Source: Haliclona indistincta (lineage: Eukaryota > Porifera > Demospongiae > Haplosclerida > Chalinidae). From it: 64,000 bases of DNA. Positions 44,691 through 55,212 of the stretch are shown here, piece by piece; position 1 is the stretch's first letter, and each line of letters opens with the position of its first letter. The stretch spans positions 4,174,458 to 4,238,457 of the forward strand of contig OZ024790.1 in NCBI GenBank assembly GCA_964017065.1, written 5' to 3'. Made by a program: the position numbers and the translations under genes. The notes below the pieces were generated by a model. The model saw nothing but the letters and a program-made list of their open reading frames with translations, was not told where the DNA came from and did not search any database.

Positions 44691-47600
44691 ACCAGGGAGA
44701 GGTCAGTATAATACGAGGGAGAGGATAGTAACACAAGCCTAAGGGAGAGGTCGGTAATACGAGAGAGAGAGGAGAGTAACACATGGGAGAGGATAGTAAC
44801 ACAAGGGAGAGGTCAGTAATACGAGGGAGAGGATAGTAACACAAGGGAGAGGCCAGTAATACGAGGGAGAGGATAGTAACACAAGGGAGAGGTCAGTAAT
44901 ACGAGAGAGAGGATAGTAACACAAGGGAGAGGCCAGTAATACGAGGGAGAGGATAGTAACACAAGGGAGAGGTCAGTAATACGAGAGAGAGGATAGTAAC
45001 ACAAGGGAGAGGTCAGTAATACGAGGGAGAGGATAGTAACACAAGGGAGAGGTCAGTATAATACGAGGGAGAGGATAGTACCACAAGGGAGAGATCAGTA
45101 ATACGAGGGAGAGGATAGTAACACAAGGGAGAGGCCAGTAATACGAGGGAGAGGATAGTAACACAAGGGAGATGTCAGTAATACGAGAGAGAGGATAGTA
45201 ACACAAGGGAGAGGTCAGTATAATACGAGGGAGAGGATAGTAACACAAGGGAGATGTCAGTAATACGAGAGAGAGGATAGTAACACAAGGGAGAGGTCAG
45301 TAATACGAGAAAGAGGATAGTAACACAAGAAAGAGGTCAGTACTACGAGAGAGAGGATAGTAACACAAGGGAGAGGCCAGTAATACGAGGGAGAGGATAG
45401 TAACACAAGGGAGAGGCAGTAATACGAGAGAGAGGATAGTAACACAAGGGAGAGGCAGTAATACGAGAGAGAGGATAGTAACACAAGGGAGAGGTCAGTA
45501 ATACGAGAAAGAGGATAGTAACACAAGAAAGAGGTCAGTAATACGAGAGAGAGGATAGTAACACAAGGGAGAGGTCAGTACAATACGAGGGAGAGGACAG
45601 TAACACAAGGGAGAGATCAGTAATACGAGAAAGAGGATACTAACACAATAAAGAGGTCAGTAATACGAGAGAGAGGATAGTAACACAAGAAAGAGGTCAG
45701 TAATACGAGAGAGAGGATAGTAACACATGGGAGAGGCCAGTAATACGAGAGAGAGGATAGTAACACAAGGGAGAGGTCAGTAATACGAGGGAGAGGATGT
45801 AACACAAGGGAGAGGCCAGTAATACGAAGGAGAGGATAGTAACACAAGGGAGAGGTCAGTAATACGAGGGAGAGGATAGTAACACAAGGGAGATGTCAGT
45901 AATACGAGAGAGAGGATAGTAACACAAGGGAGAGGTCAGTAATACGAGAAAGAGGATAGTAACACAAGAAAGAGGTCAGTAATACGAGAGAGAGGATAGT
46001 AACACATGGGAGAGGCCAGTAATACGAGAGAGAGGATAGTAACACAAGGGAGAGGCCAGTAATACGAGGGAGAGGATAGTAACACAAGGGAGAGGTCAGT
46101 ATAATACGAGGGAGAGGATAGTAACACAAGGGAGAGGTCAGTACAATACGAGGGAGAGGACAGTAACACAAGGGAGAGATCAGTAATACGAGAAAGAGGA
46201 TACTAACACAAGAAAGAGGTCAGTAATACGAGAGAGAGGATAGTAACACATGGGAGAGGCCAGTAATACGAGGGAGAGGATAGTAACACAAGGGAGAGGT
46301 CAGTATAATACGAGGGAGAGGATAGTAACACAAGGGAGAGGTCAGTACAATACGAGGGAGAGGACAGTAACACAAGGGAGAGATCAGTAATACGAGAAAG
46401 AGGATACTAACACAATAAAGAGGTCAGTAATACGAGAGAGAGGATAGTAACACAAGGGAGAGGCCAGTAATACGAGGGAGAGGATAGTAACACAAGGGAG
46501 ATGTCAGTAATACGAGAGAGAGGATAGTAACACAAGGGAGAGGTCAGTAATACGAGAAAGAGGATAGTAACACAAGAAAGAGGTCAGTAATACGAGAGAG
46601 AGGATAGTAACACATGGGAGAGGCCAGTAATACGAGGGAGAGGATAGTAACACAAGGGAGAGGTCAGTATAATACGAGGGAGAGGATAGTAACACAAGGG
46701 AGAGATCAGTAATACGAGAAAGAGGATACTAACACAAGAAAGAGGTCAGTAATACGAGAGAGAGGATAGTAACACAAGGGAGAGGCCAGTAATACGAGGG
46801 AGAGGATAGTAACACAAGGGAGAGGCCAGTAATACGAGGGAGAGGATAGTAACACAAGGGAGATGTCAGTAATACGAGAGAGAGGATAGTAACACAAGGG
46901 AGAGGTCAGTAATACGAGAAAGAGGATAGTAACACAAGAAAGAGGTCAGTACTACGAGAGAGAGGATAGTAACACAAGGGAGAGGTCAGTAATACGAGGG
47001 AGAGGATGGTAACACAAGGGAGAGGCCAGTAATACGAGGGAGAGGATAGTAACACAAGGGAGAGGTCAGTAATACGAGAAAGAGGATAGTAACACAAGAA
47101 AGAGGTCAGTACTACGAGAGAGAGGATAGTAACACAAGGGAGAGGCCAGTAATACGAGGGAGAGGATAGTAACACAAGGGAGAGGCAGTAATACGAGAGA
47201 GAGGATAGTAACACAAGGGAGAGGCAGTAATACGAGAGAGAGGATAGTAACACAAGGGAGAGGTCAGTAATACGAGAAAGAGGATAGTAACACAAGAAAG
47301 AGGTCAGTAATACGAGAGAGAGGATAGTAACACAAGGGAGAGGCCAGTAATACGAGGGAGAGGATAGTAACACAAGGGAGAGGCAGTAATACGAGAGAGA
47401 GGATAGTAACACAAGGGAGAGGTCAGTACAATACGAGGGAGAGGACAGTAACACAAGGGAGAGATCAGTAATACGAGAAAGAGGATACTAACACAAGAAA
47501 GAGGTCAGTAATACGAGAGAGAGGATAGTAACACAAGGGAGAGGCCAGTAATACGAGGGAGAGGATAGTAACACAAGGGAGAGGCAGTAATACGAGAGAG

Positions 47601-47765
47601 AGGATAGTAACACAAGGGAGAGGTCAGTAATACGAGGGAGAGGATAGTAACACAAGGGAGAGGCCAGTAATACGAAGGAGAGGATAGTAACACAAGGGAG
47701 AGGTCAGTATAACACCAGGGAGAGGATAGTAACACAAGGGAGAGGCCAGTAATATGAGGGAGAGG
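44691..47765 (+). repeat. 40-bp dimeric satellite array with higher-order structure
   Basis: About 77 units of 40 bp. Each is two related 20-bp halves, GAGGGAGAGGATAGTAACAC and AAGGGAGAGGTCAGTAATAC. Marked variants (TATAATAC, ACAATACGAGGGAGAGGACA, GAGAAAGAGGATACTAAC) recur together at about 45567, 46140, 46340 and 47420, so blocks of several units were amplified as one. The minus strand is nearly free of stops in all frames, giving spurious ORFs of up to 182 codons. Confidence 0.95.
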
Positions 47766-48640
47766 ATACATGATACATGAGCACACCACTAAAACAACAG
47801 CTAGTATGCAAATAGAGATCGATCATTATCTGGCTTGCCTTTGAGATGTACATGTATCTGTTGTTTTCAAATACAAAGGTCTTTCAGTCTAAAGGAATAA
47901 AATATTATTAGTTTTAAATGTATATTTATCAATCCATGAACCTGCAGAAACAAAAACAAAAATAATATCAAAAATCTAACAATTGCTAGCAGTAGACACA
48001 CACAAAAAAATTATTATGCTCTTGTTATGCTCAAGTAACAACAGAGAGAAGTGTCACTGTAGCTACTGCAATCCTGAGCCCCAGTTCCTGAACTGTCAGA
48101 GACAGCCAGCCATTAGTTCCTCAGGACAGCAACACAGCTAAACAACTCAAATGATGCTACCAGGAAGAACTCTACTAGGGAGCTACAGGCATGATGATCA
48201 CTGAAGTATAGCCCTCCTATGATACATGACCACACCACTAAAACAATAGCTAGTATGCAGATAGAGATCGATCATTATCTGGCTTGCCTTTGAGATGTAC
48301 ATGTATCTGTTGTTTTCAAATACAAAGGTCTTTTAGTCTAAAGGAATAAAATATTATTAGTTTTAAATGTATATTTATCAATCCATGAACCTGCAGAAAA
48401 AAAAACAAGAATAATATCAAAAATCTAACAATTGCTAGCAGTAGACATACATACACAAATAATTATTGTGCTCTTGTTATGCTCAAGTAACAACAGAGAG
48501 AAGTGTCACTGTAGCTACAATCCTGAGCCCCAGTTCCTGAACTGTCAGAGACAGCCAGCCATTAGTTCCTCAGGACAGCAACACAGCTTAACAACGCAAC
48601 TGATGCTACCAGTAAGATCTCTACAGGAAAACTCTACTGT
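47766..48640 (+). repeat. Two tandem 400-bp internal units, copies 2 and 3
   Basis: 47766-48190 and 48215-48640 are tandem copies of the unit at 43380-43770, very similar to each other. The satellite arrays therefore lie between repeats of one unit. Confidence 0.85.
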
Positions 48641-49887
48641 ACAGGACCTAAGACCACCTATGATACATATTAAAACCACAATACTAGTTGATATACCTTT
48701 AAAAACAATATGGGTGGGCTGGATGAAGAAGCGCGCGTACACATGAACACGCACCATAGCTACAGCTGTAGTAAGTGGCCTGGGTAGACGGCGCCTATAA
48801 AGAAAGGGTACAGTTACACAAGAGAAAAGTTTCAGATAATAAACACGGCTAACTTGCTTCCTGGAAATCTAGAGAACGCAGAGCGAAGTTTACCATGTAC
48901 CAGACGACGATAGACTTCAAGACAGCTGCAAATGTGAATTCGCGCGTAAATGTATCAGCCAATCGAAATTGAACGCAGTGACATCATTATGATGCCAAAC
49001 TATGATGTCATTAGCGAGGAAGGCTCGTTCAGAATACATGAATGAAAGTAAGTTCAAACTGATCAACTCATCATAATAATAATACAATGATATAATTTGA
49101 AATTACTCTTTGTTCGCTTCTGAATCTGAGATCCTAGTAGGCTTGTCTTCAAAGATTTTATAGCCAAAGCCGTTTCTCATTTAGCTCCGCTCTGCATGCC
49201 TGACCCTTCTTGTCTGTTTCTCAGCCATTGTTACTTACTGCTGCATTAATTTTATTAATTATAATTCAAATTTTGATGATAATTATTAATCATTAATAAA
49301 CAATAATATTGATTGTTGCATCATAAACTATTATTGATCTACCATGAATAAGTTCTGTCACTGAATTACTGCTATGGTTCATCTCAAGCCTGCTGTGAGC
49401 TATTTTAGCTAAATGGTGTCGACTTTAAATGAACACTACAAATAATTATTCGTAACTTGTTTTTATACGTAAAGTACAGACACACAAACCTGCAGGATCT
49501 GAGACATCATGGCAACATAGCATGATAAGTACTTCGGGTGATACTTCAAACTGTACTGCACTTATTGATTAAATTGAAGTACTGTATCTGACACAACACA
49601 GAGACAAGCAAGAAAATAATAATAAAAGACATATCACTGAGATATTGCAATACAAACACTCACCAAACAGCAATGTAACTTTACAGCCATGCTATACTGA
49701 ATGATGGTGAAGTATAGCAGAAAGTACTCTATAGGTAGCCAAGAGAGCTCTAGTCTACATGTAAGTGATCGAGTCAGCAGTCGAATCACGTCTGGTCACA
49801 AATAAGCTCCACCTATAAAATTGAAAGGGTTAATAACAATGGCCTAGTACTCATGCGGGTAGTATGGGTACAGAATATTTGTGATAA
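48641..49887. other. Unique interior of the 7.4-kb element, no gene seen
   Basis: AT-rich with short frames only. GC-richer around 48710-48790 (GCGCGCGTACAC, GGTAGACGGCGCC). No exon pair could be built. Confidence 0.5.
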
Positions 49888-50029
49888 CACACTTTCGTGT
49901 GTCGTCCTAATTTGACACACTGCAGTTACACACATAAATGTGTCGTTTATGCTTGACACGCTTTTAGTGTGTCAATCTTGGGTTTGACACATCACAATGT
50001 GCCAATGTGACACACCACATTTTACTGTG
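49888..50029 (-). repeat. Right inverted repeat of the 7.4-kb element
   Basis: The complement starts CACAGTAAAATGTGGTGTG and follows the left repeat with mismatches and small gaps, using the same GTGTCAA subrepeats. Confidence 0.75.
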
Positions 50030-50281
50030 TGGTAGTCCACCAATACAATCAGCTAAACAGTGTTATCCTACATCATTAACATTAGTTTGACCAACAATGC
50101 AAATACATCAGTGGAGCCACAATACTGTTGTGCAAGCAACAATGCAGTCTTCCTAGTCAACATTTAGTTCAGACCTATCGTCCAATCAGACCTTAACAAT
50201 AACACTTGTTCTAGTTGGTTCCTGCCGTGTTGTAACAAAAGATTTTTTTAAATCAACACCACGCAAAACACTTAGAAGACA

Positions 50282-50639
50282 GCTACCAATTGTAGCATTA
50301 ACGCAAGTTTACATTTGTAGTCTACCAAGTATAATGGTAAACATAGTTACATTAATAAAAATACATTTGAGTAGAAATTAGCAACAATGCAAATTCGTTG
50401 AAATGCAATGCAATACAAAAATGCGATACCACGCAAGGAAACATCACGCAGAGAATACATGTAAAGCACTCAGTGCAACGCAATCCATTAAACCATTATC
50501 TAGACTACTTTATACTAACCTTTAGTATCCAGTGATGTATCGTAACGTACTAAACTCACCTTTATAACCATCTCCTGTCCATGAAGGTATTACGATATCC
50601 AGATGGTCGATGTCTCGAAAGGAACTGTGTCCAAATGAT
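50282..50639. other. Unassigned AT-rich stretch
   Basis: Imperfect ACGCAA / ATGCAA-rich tract (50300-50480). No gene visible. Confidence 0.4.
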
Positions 50640-50860
50640 CCAGTATCCAGATACTCTAGCTTCTACTGTGTCCAGATACTCTAGCTTCTACTGTGTCCAG
50701 ATACTCTAGCTTCTACTGTGTCCAGATACTCTAGCTTCTACTGTGTCCAGATACTCTAGCTTCTACTGTGTCCAGATACTCTAGCTTCTACTGTGTCCAG
50801 ATACTCTAAGCTTCTACTGTGTCCAGATACTCCAGCCTGTACTGTGTCCAGTCCATAGGC
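50640..50860. repeat. 25-bp minisatellite
   Basis: Eight copies of TGTCCAGATACTCTAGCTTC plus TACTG. The first six are almost perfect; the last two are diverged. Confidence 0.95.
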
Positions 50861-51198
50861 TTCAATTACTAGCACACTGCACAGAAGTTGATAAACAGAT
50901 CCATTAGCAAATGAACACGATCATCTGTGACCACAAAACATTAGTGGTTTGGTGAAGAGCTAATGAGACTAGCCCAAGCTAGCAACCAGTGAATACACGC
51001 GGTATCATGACTCACAGACTACTAACACTCTACACATACCCTGCTGCCACTATAAACCATTGACCCACATACAGCAACCCACGCTCAAGAGGGACTAGCT
51101 ATAGACCCCCCTGCAGCTAATTGTATATCGTAAATACGCCCACTCCTATTCATAGTGCTCGCCCACGCAGACGCCATTTTATTGGTCAATACTTGCAT

Positions 51199-51870
51199 CA
51201 TGGCGTATGTCGACACTTTGGCTGCTCCAGAAAAGCGACGATATAAAGAAAAACTTAAAGTTATCTACAACAGCAATGTCCCTGCAGCGCTGGTAGATCC
51301 ATTCACTATTGAAGAGGAGTGGAAAGATGATGTGAGCTTGTGGAGTTACTCGTGAGAAGATGAATGCATACAAAGCTTAGATGCCTTCAACTATAAGGTA
51401 ACCACTATAAGCAGCAGACAGAATGAATATCATGGTATGATACACAGTGGCTGGATACAAACAGTGCTACTCTATGACATTGGGACCAACAGCTTACTTA
51501 AAGCCAAGATCAGAGCATCACAACGTATGGCAGCGTATCATCATGCATGGGTTTGTGTTTTGAAGAAGACTGGTTCAGTGATTACAGGCCATTGTAGCTG
51601 TATGGTAGGGTTAGTGATACTATTGTGTACAGTAACCATTATTGACTTATTTTGACTAAAATGACCATTATTGACAAAAAGCGTGTTCTAGAGATCAAGT
51701 GTCCCTATAAGTAAAGGTCTACATCGCCTATTGCCGATATACCATTGTGTGATCCTAACTTCTGTTTGCAGAAGAGTGTTAACGGTGATGTGCATCTTTC
51801 ACCCGCTCACCCTTATTACTATCAAGTTCAAGGACAAATTGATGTGATGTGACGTGTTGCGATTTTGTAA
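51199..51870 (+). pseudogene. SWIM zinc finger / YqaJ-type nuclease remnant
   Basis: Frame 1 from the ATG at 51199 encodes a typical N-terminus (VDPFTIEEEWKDD). After a frameshift near 51350: EKMNAYKSLDAFNYK, KIRASQRMAAYHHAWVCVLK and GSVITGHCSCMVG, the start of a SWIM zinc finger. A large deletion leads to VLEIKCPYK, then FCLQKSVNGDVHLSPAHPYY and YQVQGQIDV, motifs of the YqaJ / lambda-exonuclease-like PD-(D/E)XK fold. In such elements the YqaJ protein accompanies the transposase. The deletion, frameshifts and a stop after CPYK abolish function. Confidence 0.75.
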
Positions 51871-51927
51871 AATTATTATTGTTTGTTGACATGAAATAAT
51901 TTTTTATTAAAAAATATTATTACAACA

Positions 51928-52520
51928 TCATTGTGGTACTAGAGAATTAGACATATTTGTGAGAGCAGCAGCAACTATTAGATCGATAGTGCAGTTTATT
52001 CTGTCTGCATCTGAGGGGCATTTTAGCAGACTGATGGGCAAAGTATTGCTCAGAATCTTGTACTTTTCCTCATCTGACCCTACACTGACAATTCCTTCAA
52101 CATTTTCCAATTTTTTCGTCTTCAAAAAACCAATTGCACTCATCTGCAGTGTCTTCCAAGTCCACTTCACCAACTGATTGAATGTCATTCTCATTAGCTG
52201 TTTTTTCAGGGCTTGCATTATCCACGGCATTAACTTGCTCAATGCATCCTGCATGCTTCTTCATCATCTGCCCGTTCGAATTCAGAAGGTTCTGCTATTC
52301 CTTCATTTAGCATTAATCTGGATAACTGGCGTTTTGTGTACTTGGCTTGTTGGCGGCAGCGTTTGCCTGGGATCTTGGTATTCTTAGTAGGATTCCAATC
52401 TTTTCTGCTGACAGCAGCAGTCCACCTATCTCTCAGCTCGTAGAGTCGTCCTTTGGAAAGGAATAAAATCGCTTCCCGGACATTCCATATCCTGTTGCTA
52501 TACAGCCTACAGCACAGCAA
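51928..52520 (-). pseudogene. THAP-like transposase N-terminus remnant
   Basis: The minus-strand ORF 52239-52520 contains LRDRWTAAVSRKDWNPTKNT, like the C-terminal part of a THAP DNA-binding domain (W...A..R.DW.P). The following ORF (51928-52254) has no recognisable domain and overlaps in another frame. I take it as the decayed 5' part of the element's transposase gene. Confidence in THAP is moderate because the zinc-binding residues are not visible. Confidence 0.5.
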
Positions 52521-52614
52521 GCCACCGTGACCAATAAAATGGCTGATTAAAAAATTCCGAAATTTTTTTCGTGCCGTATCTAGCTAGAGCCAATTAGCTG
52601 CAGGGGGGGTCTAT

Positions 52615-54895
52615 AGGCACGGATAGCCTAGTTCAGGCACTATGGGGCATGACTAGCTCCACTAAAGGCTGACATATACAGCAGTAGCACAGTACACAAC
52701 TACAGTGTGCTACAGTAACAACGTACCATGCGCCTATCCTCGTCACTAGTGCTGGTTAGTCCCGGGTTCACCCTCACTCGAACGTCTTCAGCAACAGCAT
52801 GCCACGTCTGGAGCAGAGCCAAACTAGCGGCGTTGCTCTCAAGGCCAGGGTTCAGCTTGGCTATGCTTTAAGCGTCAGCTCGCCAGGCTTTCGTCTCATG
52901 ACGTCTGCTCCGAGTTGCTCATCTGAATTAATAATCAGACACACGTGCGTAAATTTGGATAGAAAAATTAATGATATTCATGACTTGTGAAAGTAGCTGT
53001 ATTTTTCTAGCCAAGGGTATTCGTGCTGACAGAGTCGCTGTGTGCAGTTTGCTTGCCTATCGATAGGCATCGAATATAGCAAATTTCAGCAACGCAGTGC
53101 TAGCCTCGGTGCTAGACATCACGGAGCGACGAGCCGAGTCGCGCCCAAATAAGCGCGTATCCCTTATAAGCACGTATACCCGTATACCCTTATAAGCACG
53201 TATACCCGCCCAGTGAAGACTATAAGCACACTTTTTCTTTAGTTGGTGTAGTCACTGTACTATTACAGCAAGAAGCTGATACTATTACACCAAGAAGCTG
53301 TCAGTTATCACAGCTTTACTCATACACACACTTACCCACCTACTCACCCACTTGATGCTGCGTCTATGTTGCTTCGATAATCTACATGATTATTCTCCCA
53401 CTCACTCATCACTTATCCATTTACTCGCTCACCTCTCTACCCTCCTATGCACTCACCTACTCCACTCAATCATCCATTTTGTTGATAAATCTACTTATCC
53501 ACTCTCTTGCTCACCCACTCATCCACACACCCATCATCTACTGTACTCTCTTCATTGTTGTGGTTCAAACACTGGTCAGTTAGTGACTATTGTGATACAT
53601 GTAAATGTAGTTGTTCCATTATGATTAGTGCGCGGTGTTGCCATAATAGCATTGTAATTTTGCAGTGACACACCAAAAATGTACACTAATTCTAAATTCA
53701 ACGTGTGAAAATTGAGCTTTACAGTAATTCTTCACGCAACAATAGCTGATTTCCTTGTCCAATATTCTGGGCAAGATTTAGAATTATTTTTCATCTGGAT
53801 CCATCCACAAAAAGTTAAATGTCCAATTTGCAAAAGAACCCAACTAGCTATGCAGTATAGAATGCAAAATACAGCATTTTGTTGGTCACACACACATATT
53901 AACTGTGTCCTGTTTTTCATTCTCTGTCTTGTTTCTATCTACTGCAGGAGTTGTATCATTTCTGTTACAATGTATTACTGGATCACCTCCAACACTCTGA
54001 GAGAAAATGCACTGCATCATCATGTATCATTAGAAACGCAAGGTGTCACTGAGAGAACTCACAGCATCAGAGAGCAGCCCTAAACTAATCAACGAACAAG
54101 AAGGCAGGACTAGCACATTCGGACATGCCTCAACAAACGGGTCTAGCCCAGATGGTAGACAGTGCCTGAAGACATCACCTTTATAGCCCCTACTTGTTCA
54201 GTTCATGGAGTGAACAGTTATTGTGTGCATGTGTGTTAGACATTTTTCGTGATAAAGATTTTTATAGTGACAAATCACATACTATAATACATAGTCTATA
54301 AATTAATCATGTTACACTCAATCATGTTGTTTGTGTTGTAAAATGATCATGATACTATTACAATGTACTAGACAATGACAAGTGATCAGTTGACGAGATC
54401 GGGATCAGCATTTAACACTATCACAGTGCAATAGAGCATGCAATATACAATGTATTGCAATTAAATTGTGGTAAAGATTCGAGGAAATTCATGCATAAAA
54501 TGAATGTGCTTTTTGATTTGTGATGCATGTTGAAGCTTAGATTGCATACGTACGGCTTGATATTATAATCATAGGCAAAGAATTGTGCCTAGCACTACAT
54601 GTGTGTGGTTGATAAGAGTGTTATATAATCATAGTAGTACCATTTCTATCCCTTCATGCCCTCAAATCGATACGACATTCCAAAAAAAACATTTCCAAGA
54701 ATTGTAAAAAGTTTTACAATAATTATAGTGCATAAAAACATTAAGATTATTGTTCACACAATTAAGTATAACATGAAGTGTGTTAGTGTATGCAGTATCT
54801 AGTCACTGCAGGTATCAGTAGCAGCATCAGCAACACACTGTAATAATGAATAATAATAATGATAACACAGCTCATGTAGTGATCTATCATCATAC
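52615..54895. other. Region between the ISL2EU-like element and locus 3, no firm gene
   Basis: 53150-53215 has three copies of CGTATACCC / CTTATAAGCA. 53320-53540 is rich in CTCACTCA / CACTCATCC. ORF 53712-54083 (123 codons, with a CPICKRTQ stretch) is unrecognised and unlikely to be a gene. 54480-54880 is AT-rich and may hold the 3' end of locus 3, since its CARD exon ends in a donor. Confidence 0.4.
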
Positions 54896-55212
54896 CTTAC
54901 TGATCATTGATGCTACATTACGTGCAGTAGGTCCTCCCTCTCCTATGATCCTCAGTAGCTCATTGAACACATCACTTGGATTCTCATGAGAGAGCACGAA
55001 TGCCTCGACCTCTTGTAGCAGAGAGTCAGCTTTAGCATCAGCAGTGGTTGTGGTATGAGTATCGGTAGCCATTGAGCGGGTGGGACCAGTGATGAACCCA
55101 TGAGAGTACAGTAGTCTAGCTATGCTGGCAGGATCCTCACACATAGCACTGTGTAGCTCAGTATACTTGGTCCTCATGATCCTACCAATAGTGTCCTTTG
55201 GAAGACACACAG
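54896..55212 (-). CDS. CARD-like death-fold exon of locus 3
   Basis: Enters in phase 1 after CTCGTGTAG and leaves in phase 0 at AAG|GTATGA. It encodes about 105 residues with LHSAMCEDPASIARLLYSHG, FITG and, after a Thr-rich loop, DSLLQEVEAFVLSHENPSDV and FNELLRIIGEGG. The L-x-x-x-x-D-P...LL-x-x-G-x-I-T pattern and the closing F-x-x-L-L-R-I-x-G helix are CARD-like. The gene continues beyond it. Without structure comparison, CARD versus another death-fold class is not certain. Confidence 0.55.

Larger units (their letters stand above)
42602..50029. mobile_element. 7.4-kb terminal-inverted-repeat element, TG target duplication
   Basis: Ends CACAGTAAA and TTTACTGTG, flanked by TG (42600-42601, 50030-50031). 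The empty site is intact at 39394. Inverted repeats of roughly 140-180 bp (42602-42785, 49888-50029) consist of short subrepeats such as GTGTGTCAAATTGGCACAC. The interior is almost all repetitive: three 400-bp units, a 39-bp array and a 40-bp array. No transposase, integrase or polymerase frame is visible, so it is non-autonomous. The CAC terminus, short duplication and subterminal repeats recall CACTA-type elements, but this is only a guess. Confidence 0.8.
51103..52612. mobile_element. ISL2EU-like DNA transposon, internally deleted
   Basis: Terminal inverted repeats of about 23 bp, AGACCCCCCTGCAGCTAATT and its complement at the right end, flanked by AT on both sides (51101-51102, 52613-52614). 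Inside are a plus-strand SWIM/YqaJ remnant and a convergent minus-strand remnant with a THAP-like segment. AT target duplication, a YqaJ gene and a THAP-type transposase gene together fit the ISL2EU group of the PIF/Harbinger superfamily. At 1.5 kb it is too short for either complete gene. Confidence 0.75.

Noticed and set aside
44691..47765. Regular short repeats resembling a CRISPR array
   Set aside because: There are no unique spacers; units are head-to-tail dimers of 20 bp in a eukaryotic transposon, i.e. a minisatellite.
53712..54083. 123-codon ORF with CPIC motif (possible zinc finger)
   Set aside because: Only one cysteine pair, no second zinc-binding pair at suitable spacing, and no start or splice support.
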